A stretch of 37,553 nt of DNA from Polyangiaceae bacterium (GCA_020848455.1 JADLAB010000084.1:1-37553); one strand, 5' to 3'. Numbered from the stretch's first letter, positions 8,966-16,726 are shown. A program made the numbers and translations. Notes: generated by a model from the letters alone, not told the origin.

Positions 8966-9934
8966 TCAGCCCGGCTCGTCGAGCAGCCGCTCGACGAGCG
9001 CGCCGAGCGCCGCCGTCTCGGCGGGCGAGTAGCCCGAGACGACCTCGCGCACGACGCCGCGCTTGTCGATGACGACGAGCGTGGGCAGGACGTCGATGTG
9101 GAAGGCGCCCTGCGTGCGCTGGGTCGGGTCGGCGGCGACCGGGTAGGGGATGGCCCAGTCGCGCGCCGCCGCCGCGGCTTCGGGCAGTGCGTCGTCCGCG
9201 ACCCCGAGGACGCGCAGGCCGCGCTCGCCGAAGCGCGTGTGGTAGCGCGCGAGCGCACCGACGCCGATGCGGCACGGCACGCACCAGCTCGCCCAGAAGT
9301 CGACGAGCACGACGTGGCCGCGCAGGCCCGCGAGCCCCGTCGGGAAGGCGTCGCCCACGGGCTCGAGCACGCCGAGCTCGGGGGCGAGCACGCCGACGAG
9401 CTCGAGGCGCGCGGTCTCGCCCGGGGCGGGTGCGCGGCCGAGCTCGGCCTCGAGCTCGAGGTCGGCGCCGGCGCGCCGCACCGTGAGCGGGCAGGTTTCG
9501 CCGGGCGCGTGGCTCCCCACCTCGCGCTGCAGCTCGCGCGGCGCGCGCACGGCGGTGCCGTCGACCGCGAGCACGAGATCGCCCGCGAGCACGCCTGCCT
9601 GCGCGGCGGGGGAGCCCCGGACCACCGCCTTGACGAGCACGCCCTCGCCCGGGGCGGGGCCGAGCTCGACGCCGAGCCACGTGCGGCCGGTGAACCGGAC
9701 GTCGCGCGCCCGCGCCTCGTCGGCACCCGAGGTGGCGTGGGCACCGGTCGCGTCCGGGGCGGCCTCGCCGGTGGGACTGCCCGCGGGGGCCGCAGCCGGC
9801 ATCCGGCCGAGCCAGCCGCCGTCGAGCGCGGGCTCCGACGCCGGCCGCACGGGTGCGCAGGCCACGAGCCCCACGAGCCCCACGAGCCCCACGAGCCCCG
9901 GCAGCCCCCAGGCGAATCGTCCCAGCGCTCGCAT
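8966..9934 (-). CDS. Lipoprotein with PDZ domain fused to a TlpA/ResA-like thioredoxin domain
   Basis: A 322-residue envelope protein combining a PDZ domain (about 85-150: GVELGPAPGEGVLVKAVV, AQAGVLAGDLVLAVDG) with a thioredoxin fold of TlpA type. The WCVPC active site is at 217-221 and a cis-Pro motif DVLPTL at about 281-286. The N-terminus is a lipoprotein signal (LVAC lipobox, Cys26) whose hydrophobic core is made of a 9-bp repeat. TlpA-type domains reduce disulfides in cytochrome c or copper-site maturation, or act in redox sensing; the PDZ part would recruit a partner. I chose the ATG at 9934 because it gives a compact signal peptide; 9955 is an alternative. A PDZ-thioredoxin fusion is an uncommon order, and its substrate is unknown. 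Confidence 0.85.
   Translation of the reverse strand: MRALGRFAWGLPGLVGLVGLVGLVACAPVRPASEPALDGGWLGRMPAAAPAGSPTGEAAPDATGAHATSGADEARARDVRFTGRTWLGVELGPAPGEGVLVKAVVRGSPAAQAGVLAGDLVLAVDGTAVRAPRELQREVGSHAPGETCPLTVRRAGADLELEAELGRAPAPGETARLELVGVLAPELGVLEPVGDAFPTGLAGLRGHVVLVDFWASWCVPCRIGVGALARYHTRFGERGLRVLGVADDALPEAAAAARDWAIPYPVAADPTQRTQGAFHIDVLPTLVVIDKRGVVREVVSGYSPAETAALGALVERLLDEPG
9862..9899. repeat. 9-bp tandem repeat inside a lipoprotein signal peptide
   Basis: Four copies of CCACGAGCC-type 9-mers encode GLV-GLV-GLV-GLV on the minus strand. They form the hydrophobic core of the signal peptide of the PDZ-thioredoxin lipoprotein. Gain or loss of units would change the core by three residues per step. 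Confidence 0.85.
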
Positions 9935-10146
9935 CCGCCGCTCATGATGCCGCATCGGCGGGGAGCGGTCGACCGACCGGACCCGCGGGGCGTTGTGCCA
10001 GGGTGCGCCAGGATGCGATCGGGCCGGGGGTTTCGGGCTCACGAATCGAACGCAAGTGACCGTAAATACGTCATGTCGCAGCGCCTGGGCGGCTGGTACG
10101 CCGCGTGCTTTGCAGGGGCGGCGGCGAACGACGAAGGCGGGTGATC

Positions 10147-11007
10147 ATGCGCGGTTTCGCAGTGTTCTCGGTGGTGGGGCTCGGCCTGTGCGGCGGGCTC
10201 GCGGCGTGCAGCGGGACGGTGACGCTCGGGACGGGAACCGGGGGCTCGGCCGGCACCACCTCGACGACGAGCTGGACGACGACCACGAGCTCGACGACGT
10301 GGACGACCACGACGAGCACGACGACCGGCACGGGCGGCAGTGCCTGCTACGAGACGCACGACGGCTTCGACCTCGAGCTCGACGGGCCCGACAACACCGT
10401 CTGGGGGTGCAACGTCGGCGGGACCCAGACCGGCGACTTCGTGTTCGACGCGGTGGTGCTCGACGCAGCCGAGAACTCGCTCGCGCTCGACGCCTGCCCG
10501 CCGAACGCCGACTGCACGAACACGGAGTACAAGCTCTCGTTCTCGGCGCCGGGGCTCTACAGCTACATCCCGGTCGGGACCTTCGTCGAGGTGAGCGTGC
10601 ACGTCTACCAGCCCTGGGGCTGCGAGCACGCGCTCCAGATCAAGAACCTGCCCTCGTGGGGCGGCGTCGCGAACCCGTACTACCCGGACGATCGCGTGTG
10701 GCTCGTCGCCGCCGACGGTGCCCTCACGACCTTCCCCGGCACGCCGTTCGCGATCGAGGCCGAGGCGCTCGGTTGCTATCCGAACGAGCCACCGGGCTGC
10801 GGCATCCACGACGACTACCGGCTCGTGTTCGTGCCGCCGGGCGCGCAGCCGGTCGCGCTCGGCATGGGCGAGACGGGGAGCCTGTGGTTCCCGTCGCAGT
10901 ACCCCCAGTACTTCGACGTGCGCAACCTCCGCTCCTACGAGACCGGCTGGTGCGACGACTACTGGAACTGGGCGTACTTCGCCGTCCAGAACATGATGGT
11001 CGACTGA
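10147..11007 (+). CDS. Lipoprotein with Thr/Ser-rich linker, unknown function
   Basis: A 286-residue predicted lipoprotein. The signal peptide ends with LAAC (Cys21). A Thr/Ser/Trp low-complexity linker at about 36-63 follows (STTSWTTTTSSTTWTTTTST), then a globular domain of about 220 residues rich in Tyr, Trp and Asp with eight or so cysteines (for example C66, C84, C116, C122), which suggests disulfide bonding outside the cytoplasm. I do not recognise the domain. AAGGCGGG upstream of the ATG at 10147 is a reasonable ribosome site. It is transcribed towards the pseudokinase gene, with 27 bp between the convergent ends. A surface or secreted location is inferred; no function can be given. Confidence 0.78.
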   Translation: MRGFAVFSVVGLGLCGGLAACSGTVTLGTGTGGSAGTTSTTSWTTTTSSTTWTTTTSTTTGTGGSACYETHDGFDLELDGPDNTVWGCNVGGTQTGDFVFDAVVLDAAENSLALDACPPNADCTNTEYKLSFSAPGLYSYIPVGTFVEVSVHVYQPWGCEHALQIKNLPSWGGVANPYYPDDRVWLVAADGALTTFPGTPFAIEAEALGCYPNEPPGCGIHDDYRLVFVPPGAQPVALGMGETGSLWFPSQYPQYFDVRNLRSYETGWCDDYWNWAYFAVQNMMVD

Positions 11008-11034
11008 GCGCCCGCGTCGGGCCGGGGCGCGCGG

Positions 11035-12750
11035 TCAGTTGCAGCGCTTGAGGAACTGGCCGCACTTCTTCTGCGGCGGCTGCGCGGGCGCCTGCACGAG
11101 CTTGTACTCCTTCTCGAAGGGGGTACTCGGCTCGATCGTGATGTTGTCCTCCTGCGGGAGGTAGCCGCCCTTGGCGACGCGGATCTTGTGCTTGCCGACC
11201 GTGAGCTCGAGGTCCTTCGAGAGGTCCTTGATCTGCGCGCCGTCGACGAACACGACGTCGCAGGGGCCCGGCACGCACACGAGCTTCGTCAGGAGCTTCT
11301 CCTCGTCGCCCGCGTCGGCGCCGGCGTCGGGCTCGTCGGCGCTGGCCGACGCGGAGGCGGAGGCGCTCGCGCTCTCGGACGCGCTCGGGGCAGGCTCGGA
11401 CGAGGTGGCCTCGCCCGTGCTGGTGCCCGACGCCGTGTCGGGCGGGGGCGTGCTCGTCGCGGCGGGGCTCGCCGCGGCGGTCGAGGTCGCGGTCGAGGCC
11501 GTCTGGCCGTCGGCGCTCGGCGTGCGGGTGAGCAAGAGCGCGAGGCCGACGCCACCCGCCACGACCGCGATCCCCACGCCGATGAGGATCGGCAGGAAGT
11601 TCTTCTTCTCCTTCTTGGCGGGCAGCGGGAAGGGCGGCAGGCCCGTCGCGCTCGCCTCGACGGCGCCCGGCGGGGGCTGGCCGCCACCCTCGGCCTGTGC
11701 CGCCGCATAGGCCCCCGCGCGGGGCGCGTTGGGGTAGCCCGGCGCGGGCGCGGCCCCGGCTGCACTCGGCGCGGCCTGGAAGCCGCTCCCGGCGGCGAGC
11801 GCCTGCGCGGCGGCGGCCGGGTTCTGCGGCGGGTTGTAGGGCGCGATCTCGCCGAAGGCCATCGTCTTGGCGCTCTCGCTCGCCTTCGGCGCGGCGCCGA
11901 GCGTGCCGAGCGCCGCCGCGAGCTCGCCCACGCTGCGCGGGCGCTCGGCCGGGTTGATGGCGAGCGCGCGCGCGAAGATGCCGTCGAGGCCGCCGTTGAC
12001 CGGCACCCGGAACTCCATCGAGCGGTGCGAGATGGGCGCGCGCGGCCCGAGCAGCTCGCGCTGCCACGCGGGCAGATCGGGGGGCGACTGCTGGAACGCG
12101 AGCCAGTAGGGCCGCGCCGTGAGGGCGTAGAAGAGCACGAGCGCCGCCGCGAACACGTCGGCCGTCGCGTCGAGCGGCGCGCCGGGCTGGATCTGCTCGG
12201 GCGCCCACCACGCGGCGCCGACGACGTAGCTCTCGTGCGAGGGCTGCGCGTTGCGCACGATGGCGGCGCCGAAGTCCGCGATCCGCACGGCGTAGGTCGG
12301 CGGCGGGCCGATGAAGACGTTGTTCGGCTTGAGCGCGTGGTGGAAGAGCCCGCGGTTGTGGGCGAGATCGAGGCAGCGCGCGAGCCCCGTGGCGATCGCG
12401 GCGGCGACGTCGGCCGCGACCGGCCCCTGCGCGCAGAGCTGCGTGAGCGACGGCACCGTCATGCGCTCGCAGGCGCTGAAGGGCGCGCCGGTCGCCTGGT
12501 CGTAGCCCGAGTCGAGCACCGGCACGACGACGTCGGCCGGGAGCTGGCGCGCGGCGGAGGTCGCACGCTCGAGCGCGCCCATGAGGTCGGCGCGCTGCGC
12601 CAGGGCTGGGTCGTAGAGCTTGACCACGAGCTCGCGCCCCTGGGCGTCCTGCGCGACGTAGGTCGCGACCGCCTGGGAGAGCGCGAGCTGGGCGCGCACG
12701 CTGTACTTGCCGGCGATGACCTGGCCGGGGCTCAGGAGCGGTGCCGTCAC
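11035..12750 (-). CDS. Membrane-anchored pseudokinase (Ser/Thr kinase fold, degenerate) with C-terminal PEGA domain
   Basis: A 571-residue kinase-like protein that probably cannot phosphorylate. The GTG start at 12750 overlaps the stop of the upstream lipoprotein (GTGA), with GGGGAG 11 nt before it. The VAIK-type lysine is present (VVKLY, K44), as are DFG (159-161) and an APEQ activation-segment end. However, the HRD motif reads HHALKPNN (137-144), so the catalytic Asp is Ala, and the glycine loop is replaced by LALSQAVATY. A proline-rich region follows, then a transmembrane helix (near residue 400, FLPILIGVGIAVVAGG), a Ser-Ala repeat, and a PEGA domain at the C-terminus (VVFVDGAQIKDL, LTVGKHKIRVAKGGY). 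A scaffold or sensor role is inference; the missing catalytic residues are seen directly. Confidence 0.88.
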   Translation of the reverse strand: MTAPLLSPGQVIAGKYSVRAQLALSQAVATYVAQDAQGRELVVKLYDPALAQRADLMGALERATSAARQLPADVVVPVLDSGYDQATGAPFSACERMTVPSLTQLCAQGPVAADVAAAIATGLARCLDLAHNRGLFHHALKPNNVFIGPPPTYAVRIADFGAAIVRNAQPSHESYVVGAAWWAPEQIQPGAPLDATADVFAAALVLFYALTARPYWLAFQQSPPDLPAWQRELLGPRAPISHRSMEFRVPVNGGLDGIFARALAINPAERPRSVGELAAALGTLGAAPKASESAKTMAFGEIAPYNPPQNPAAAAQALAAGSGFQAAPSAAGAAPAPGYPNAPRAGAYAAAQAEGGGQPPPGAVEASATGLPPFPLPAKKEKKNFLPILIGVGIAVVAGGVGLALLLTRTPSADGQTASTATSTAAASPAATSTPPPDTASGTSTGEATSSEPAPSASESASASASASASADEPDAGADAGDEEKLLTKLVCVPGPCDVVFVDGAQIKDLSKDLELTVGKHKIRVAKGGYLPQEDNITIEPSTPFEKEYKLVQAPAQPPQKKCGQFLKRCN

Positions 12751-13412
12751 TTCGAGCTGCTCCCCGCCTTCTTCTTCAGCGACCCGAGGGCCGCCATGAT
12801 AGCGGCGTCGGAGCCGCTCTTGTCGTTGGCGGGGGCGTAGCCGACGCCGAGGATCTCGCGCTCGCCCGCGAGCACCGCGAGCACCAGCAGGCCGCCGGCC
12901 TCGGTGCCGCGCTTGGCGTTGTCGACCTGCCAGTAGATCGCCTTGAGCTCGGTGCCCTCGAGCTTGTCGGGCGGCTTGGCGGCGAGCGCGAGCTTCTTGC
13001 CGCCGGGCGGCACGAGGCCGACGAGCTTCAGCAGGGCGTCGACCTTCTCCTCGCGGAGCTTGCGCGCCTGGCCCGCGTCGCTCGTGGCCTCGATGCTCCC
13101 GAGGGCCATGACGGGCCCCTTGTCGTCGACCTGCGCGATCGCGCCGTCCGGCGTCTGGGCGAAGATCCACTCCTCGGGCGGCGTGAACACGAACTGGGTC
13201 TCGGCGATCTTGGCGGCCGTGCTCGGCGCGGCGGCGCACTCCTCCTCGAGCTTCTCGCACTTCGGCTTCGGCTTGGGCGGCGGCGGCGGCGGGAGGGTCG
13301 GCTTCGGCTCGACGGGCTTGGGCGGCTCGGGGCAGCCTGCGACCGCGAACGAGAGGAGGAGAAATGGCGCTACCGCGAAGGTGCGCCGCAGGGTCTTCGA
13401 CATCGGCCTCAT
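12747..13412 (-). CDS. Proline-rich-linker lipoprotein, partner of the pseudokinase
   Basis: A 221-residue lipoprotein with signal MRPMSKTLRRTFAVAPFLLL and lipobox VAGC (Cys27). A Pro/Lys-rich spacer (about 28-52) follows, then a mixed alpha/beta domain of about 165 residues (ETQFVFTPPEEWIFAQ, VMALGSIEATSDAGQA, ILGVGYAPAND) that I do not recognise. The stop overlaps the GTG start of the pseudokinase gene, so both are made from one message and may act together across the membrane. An ATG at 13403 with GAGG just upstream is an alternative start; both retain the signal peptide. Upstream lies the repeat-filled region 13413-14110. Confidence 0.8.
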   Translation of the reverse strand: MRPMSKTLRRTFAVAPFLLLSFAVAGCPEPPKPVEPKPTLPPPPPPKPKPKCEKLEEECAAAPSTAAKIAETQFVFTPPEEWIFAQTPDGAIAQVDDKGPVMALGSIEATSDAGQARKLREEKVDALLKLVGLVPPGGKKLALAAKPPDKLEGTELKAIYWQVDNAKRGTEAGGLLVLAVLAGEREILGVGYAPANDKSGSDAAIMAALGSLKKKAGSSSK

Positions 13413-13458
13413 GGTCCCGGAGTACCCTAGCATCGATCGCCTCGGGACCGGAGTATCC

Positions 13459-13567
13459 AGCACGCCGCCGCCAGCGGCCCGCCCCCGGGGCACCGAGCAC
13501 GCCGCCGGCAGCGGCCCGCCCTCGGGTACCGAGCACGCCGCCGGCAGCGGCCCGCCCCCGGGGCCGG
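13459..13567. repeat. Three tandem copies of a 36-37 bp GC-rich repeat
   Basis: Units beginning AGCACGCCGCCG start at 13459, 13496 and 13532, with only a few differences between them. They lie about 50 bp upstream of the lipoprotein/pseudokinase operon start. No coding sense is convincing in any frame. Confidence 0.85.
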
Positions 13568-13570
13568 CAC

Positions 13571-14025
13571 GAGCGACGCGCGCGCGCCGCGATCCGGCCG
13601 CGCGGCGCGCACAACCAACGTGCGGGGCGTAACCAAGTACCGGGTTCGTTTCGGTCTACCCCGGGTTGGTTACGGCTCGCGTGCCCGGAGCGGGCTCGAG
13701 CGCGCGACGTGGGCCGCCGGGCGACGCCAAGTACGCGTGCGCTCGTCGAGGCGACGCGCGCGAGGCGCCATCCGGCCGTGGGGCACGTAACCAAGTACCG
13801 GGTTCGTTTCGGTCTACCCCGGGTTGGTTACGGCTCGCGTGCCCGGAGCGGGCTCGAGCGCGCGACGTGGGCCGCCAGGCGACGCCAAGTACGCGTGCGC
13901 TCGTCGAGGCAACGCGCGCGAGGCGCCATCCGGCCGTGGGGCACGTAACCAAGTACCGGGTTCGTTTCGGTCTACCCCGGGTTGGTTACGGCTCGCGTGC
14001 CCGGCGCGGGCTCGAGCGCGCGGCG
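13571..14025. repeat. 158-bp tandem repeat array with a conserved hairpin in each unit
   Basis: Two full 158-bp units (13631-13788 and 13789-13946) differ at only two positions. A third unit starts at 13947 and is intact for about 75 bp before diverging. A degraded end of a unit precedes the first (13571-13630). Each unit opens with a stem-loop: arms GTAACCAA and TTGGTTAC (13629-13636 with 13666-13673, and the same 158 and 316 bp later) plus an inner CCGGG/CCCGG pairing. The motif CCAAGTAC occurs twice per full unit. The array fills the gap between divergent lipoprotein genes. I see no gene in it. Confidence 0.9.
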
Positions 14026-14110
14026 CGCGGGCTCGAACCTTCGTATCGCGGAGCATGACGCTGGAACGCGAGTCTTGCGCTCCCGGCGTGTTTCGCGTTT
14101 TGTGGGCGCG

Positions 14111-14740
14111 ATGGCACCCGGCCGGCTCCTCGTCGCGTTCGCTGCGTGCGCCACGCTCGCCGCGCTCGGTCACGGCCTCGCCGGCTGCTCCAATGAGCCG
14201 GCCGGGCCGAGGCCCGACTCGCACGCCGGGAGCTCCACCTCGACCGCGGGTGGCGCGAGCGGGTCGGCGAAGAGCGCGGGGGTCGGCAGCGCGAGCGGCA
14301 GCCCGAGCGGGACCGCGAGCGGGACCGCGAGCGCCGAGGCGGTCGCGCCGGCCGTGCCCGAGGCCGGCGCATGGCACGGCACGTACCAGGCGGAGAAGGA
14401 CACGGTGTTCGTGCCGGAGAAGGTGCCCTACCACGGGGCCTGGGCGAAGGACGACGGCAAGCAGGCCGTGGGCCCCGGCAAGGTCGAGCTCACGGTCGCG
14501 CCCGACGGCCAGGTGACCGGCACCGCGAGCGGCGCGCTCGGCGACCAGGTGATCCGGGGCGTGGTCGAGGGCGGCGCGCTGCGCCTCGGGCTCACCGCCA
14601 AGGATCCCCGCGACCCGGCCGCCATGTCCGGCATCCTCACCGGCAGCCTGAAGGGCGACAAGCTCGTCGGGACCCTGCAGGTCGCGAGCGCCGACGCGAG
14701 CCTGGTCCGGCAGGCGCCGGTCGAGCTCGCGCGGCGTTGA
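14111..14740 (+). CDS. Small lipoprotein, unknown function
   Basis: A 209-residue lipoprotein: signal MAPGRLLVAFAACATLAALG with lipobox LAGC (Cys26), a Ser/Gly/Ala linker (about 35-75), and a domain of about 130 residues with alternating beta strands (GPGKVELTVAPDGQVTG, VIRGVVEGGALRLGL, LTGSLKGDKLVGTLQV). The strand pattern suggests a small beta-barrel or sandwich of the kind found in secreted ligand-binding lipoproteins. I do not recognise the family. No clear ribosome site precedes the ATG; instead TTGCGC at 14075 and a TTTTGT hexamer at 14098-14103 lie 7 nt before it, so a leaderless message is possible. Its upstream region is the 158-bp repeat array. Confidence 0.78.
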   Translation: MAPGRLLVAFAACATLAALGHGLAGCSNEPAGPRPDSHAGSSTSTAGGASGSAKSAGVGSASGSPSGTASGTASAEAVAPAVPEAGAWHGTYQAEKDTVFVPEKVPYHGAWAKDDGKQAVGPGKVELTVAPDGQVTGTASGALGDQVIRGVVEGGALRLGLTAKDPRDPAAMSGILTGSLKGDKLVGTLQVASADASLVRQAPVELARR

Positions 14741-14782
14741 CGCCCCCCGAAAAGTGGTGTGGAGGTTCTTCGCACCCTCAGG

Positions 14783-14790
14783 TATATATG
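14783..14790 (+). promoter_or_regulatory. AT-rich -10-like element upstream of the small RHH gene
   Basis: TATATATG stands out in very GC-rich surroundings, 28 nt before the ATG at 14818, with a strong GAGGGG ribosome site between them. I see no good -35 at the right distance. The extended -10 identification is inference. Confidence 0.4.
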
Positions 14791-14817
14791 TAGGCGGATG
14801 GGGGCAGCGAGGGGACC

Positions 14818-15036
14818 ATGGCTGACACGAACACCAACACTGCACCGCGAAGCGACAAGCGCAAGCAGAGCCTCTACTTCCCGGAGACGATGCTCCAGGA
14901 GATCAAGGAGGAAGCCGCCCGCCTCGATCGCTCGCTCTCGTGGGTCGTTCAGCGCGCCTGGAAGCTCGCACGCGCCGATATCCGCAAGATCCCGAGCGTG
15001 AACGACATCGCGGACGACGAAGGCGACGACATCTGA
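14818..15036 (+). CDS. Small ribbon-helix-helix-like protein (TIGR04563-like)
   Basis: A 72-residue protein whose centre, KQSLYFPETMLQEIKEEA, has the strand-helix-helix pattern of Arc/MetJ-type DNA-binding proteins. It continues with RLDRSLSWVVQRAWKLA and an acidic C-terminus. It resembles the short proteins annotated as TIGR04563 in myxobacterial genomes; this is from memory and not searched. GAGGGG lies 4 nt before the ATG and a TATATATG element further upstream, so expression may be high. No toxin gene follows. After the stop a GGCGGTCC/GGACCGCC inverted repeat (15049-15066) could act as an mRNA 3' stem. It is probably a small regulator or nucleoid-type protein; the target is unknown. Confidence 0.82.
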   Translation: MADTNTNTAPRSDKRKQSLYFPETMLQEIKEEAARLDRSLSWVVQRAWKLARADIRKIPSVNDIADDEGDDI

Positions 15037-15048
15037 GCCGCGGCCCGC

Positions 15049-15066
15049 GGCGGTCCGGGGACCGCC
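15049..15066. terminator. Possible stem-loop after the small RHH gene
   Basis: Perfect 8-bp arms GGCGGTCC and GGACCGCC surround a 2-nt centre, 13 nt after the stop at 15036. There is no T-tract, so intrinsic termination is uncertain; the stem could also protect the mRNA end. Confidence 0.3.
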
Positions 15067-15098
15067 CGCGACGGTGCGCGAGCTGGTGAGGGACGGGA

Positions 15099-16034
15099 TT
15101 GGGAGCTGTGCCCCAGGCGGCAGCGCGCGATGGCTCGGCCGGATCGGCCGGCAGCTGGAGCGAGCGCTACGTGATGGCGCCCGACGGCACGCGCCTGTAC
15201 GCGCGTCGCCGTGGGCCCGAGTCGGCGCCGCTCACGTCTGTGCTCTGCGACGGCATCGCGTGCGACGGCTTCATCTGGAAGTACCTCGTCGACGATCTGC
15301 TCGCCCACGGGGCGGTGCTCCACTGGAACTACCGCGGTCACGGGCGCAGCGCCGCGCCCACCGACCCGGACCGGATCGAGATGTCGGACCTCGTCTCCGA
15401 CCTCGACGCCGTGCGCGACGCCTGGGTGCCCGGGCCGGCGCTGCTGTTCGGCCACTCGCTCGGCTGCCAGGTGGCGCTCGAGGGCTACCGCAGTCGCCCG
15501 CGCGACGTCGCCGGTCTGGTGCTCATCTGCGGCGCACCGGGGCACGTGACGCACACCTTCAAGGGCACGGACGCCCTGGCGCAAGCGCTGCCCGGGCTCA
15601 TCGAGCGCGTGAAGCGCAACCCGCAGCTGTCCCGGGCGCTCTGGGGCAACCTGCCCCCGAGCGTTGCCACGCGCATCGCGCTCCGGACGGGCGAGGTCGC
15701 GTCGAACATCCGGGCCGAGGATCTGTTGCCCTACATGGAGCACATCGCGGACCTCGACCTGCTCATGTTCCTGCGCATGCTGCGGGCGGCGGGGGAGGTG
15801 ACCGCCGACGACGTGCTGCCCACGCTCCAGGTGCCGGTGCTCGTCGTCGCCGGCGAGCTCGACTCCTTCACGCCGCTGCACCTCGCCGAGCGCATGGCGG
15901 CACAGATCCCGAACAGCGAGCTCGCGGTCTTCCGCGGCGCCACGCACGTCGTGCCCATCGAGCGGCGCGAGGAGCTCCGCGAGCGCATCGCCAAGTTCGT
16001 GCGCGACCGCGTGTGCGGAGGGAACGCCCCATGA
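15099..16034 (+). CDS. Alpha/beta-fold hydrolase
   Basis: A 311-residue serine hydrolase of the alpha/beta family. The nucleophile elbow GHSLGCQ gives Ser120; Asp255 (AGELDSF) and His283 (ATHVVP) complete the triad. An oxyanion region (CDGIACDGFIWKYL) and the NYRGHGRS motif are typical of esterase, lipase or haloperoxidase-like members. A lid-like helical insert spans about 150-215. The start is uncertain: TTG at 15099 has GAGG 7 nt upstream, GTG at 15108 is an alternative, and the conserved fold begins near 15174. The stop overlaps the ATG of the histidine kinase gene, an unusual coupling that suggests the hydrolase product or substrate is linked to the signalling pathway. The substrate cannot be predicted. 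Confidence 0.9.
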   Translation: MGAVPQAAARDGSAGSAGSWSERYVMAPDGTRLYARRRGPESAPLTSVLCDGIACDGFIWKYLVDDLLAHGAVLHWNYRGHGRSAAPTDPDRIEMSDLVSDLDAVRDAWVPGPALLFGHSLGCQVALEGYRSRPRDVAGLVLICGAPGHVTHTFKGTDALAQALPGLIERVKRNPQLSRALWGNLPPSVATRIALRTGEVASNIRAEDLLPYMEHIADLDLLMFLRMLRAAGEVTADDVLPTLQVPVLVVAGELDSFTPLHLAERMAAQIPNSELAVFRGATHVVPIERREELRERIAKFVRDRVCGGNAP

Positions 16035-16726
16035 AGAACCTGGACCCGGCGCTGCTCGGCGAGATGATGGCGGCCTTCGCCCACGACCTCCGCAACCCGC
16101 TCTCGGCCGTGGTCACGAACGTCGAGTTCGCGCGGCGCCTGCTCGACCCGGCGACCGCCGACACCGACCTCATCGAGGCGCTCGACGACTGCGCCGTGGC
16201 CTGCGAGCTCTTGCGCCGGATCACCGCGAACCTCGACCTCTTGAGTCGCAACTCGGACGCGCTCGAGCCCGAGCGCATCGCCGTGGGCGAGGTGGTGTCG
16301 GAGCTCGTGCGGAGCTACGCGGGCGTGTGCGCGCAGGCCGGTCTCGGCGTCGACGTCGCGCCCATCGCGGCGGCGCTCGACCTCACGAGCGACCGCACGG
16401 TGCTGGCGCTCGGCTACGAGAACCTCTTCGCCGACGCCGTGCAGCACGCGCCGCGCGGCTCCACCGTGCGACTCACGGCGAAGATCGACGGCGACGCGCT
16501 GCGCTTCGAGGTGCGGGACGACGGCCCGGTGATCCCGGCCGAGCTGCGCGCGCTCGCCGTGAGCGCCGCGGGGCAGACGAGCCGCGGTCGCAAGACCGGC
16601 AGTCGCTACGGCCGTGGCCTCGCCTTGCTCTGCGCCGCCGATGCGGCGCGCCGGCTCGGCGGCCTGGTCGAGATCGACGGCGACGCCCACGGCAGTCGCT
16701 TCGCGTTCGTCGTGCCGCGACGCTGA
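16031..16726 (+). CDS. Small soluble sensor histidine kinase with degenerate ATP-binding boxes
   Basis: A 231-residue protein with only dimerisation and ATPase-like domains: H-box AFAHDLRNPLS (His18), then an N-box region YENLFADAVQHAP, G1 box DDGPVIP and G2 box GRGLALL. No transmembrane or input domain is present. The second N-box Asn, normally a Mg-ATP ligand, is Asp, and the G1 glycines are partly lost, so kinase activity may be weak or absent even though the phospho-accepting His is intact. It overlaps the hydrolase gene (ATGA). Its 3' end meets the convergent lipoprotein gene with only 3 bp between stops. No response regulator is next to it. Confidence 0.85.
   Translation: MKNLDPALLGEMMAAFAHDLRNPLSAVVTNVEFARRLLDPATADTDLIEALDDCAVACELLRRITANLDLLSRNSDALEPERIAVGEVVSELVRSYAGVCAQAGLGVDVAPIAAALDLTSDRTVLALGYENLFADAVQHAPRGSTVRLTAKIDGDALRFEVRDDGPVIPAELRALAVSAAGQTSRGRKTGSRYGRGLALLCAADAARRLGGLVEIDGDAHGSRFAFVVPRR

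Noticed and set aside
13427-13950. Small Arg/Pro-rich open frames through the repeat region
   Set aside because: They follow the repeats, have no ribosome sites and show no protein-like composition.
13571-14025. CRISPR array
   Set aside because: The repeated unit is 158 bp and contiguous without variable spacers; no cas genes are present.
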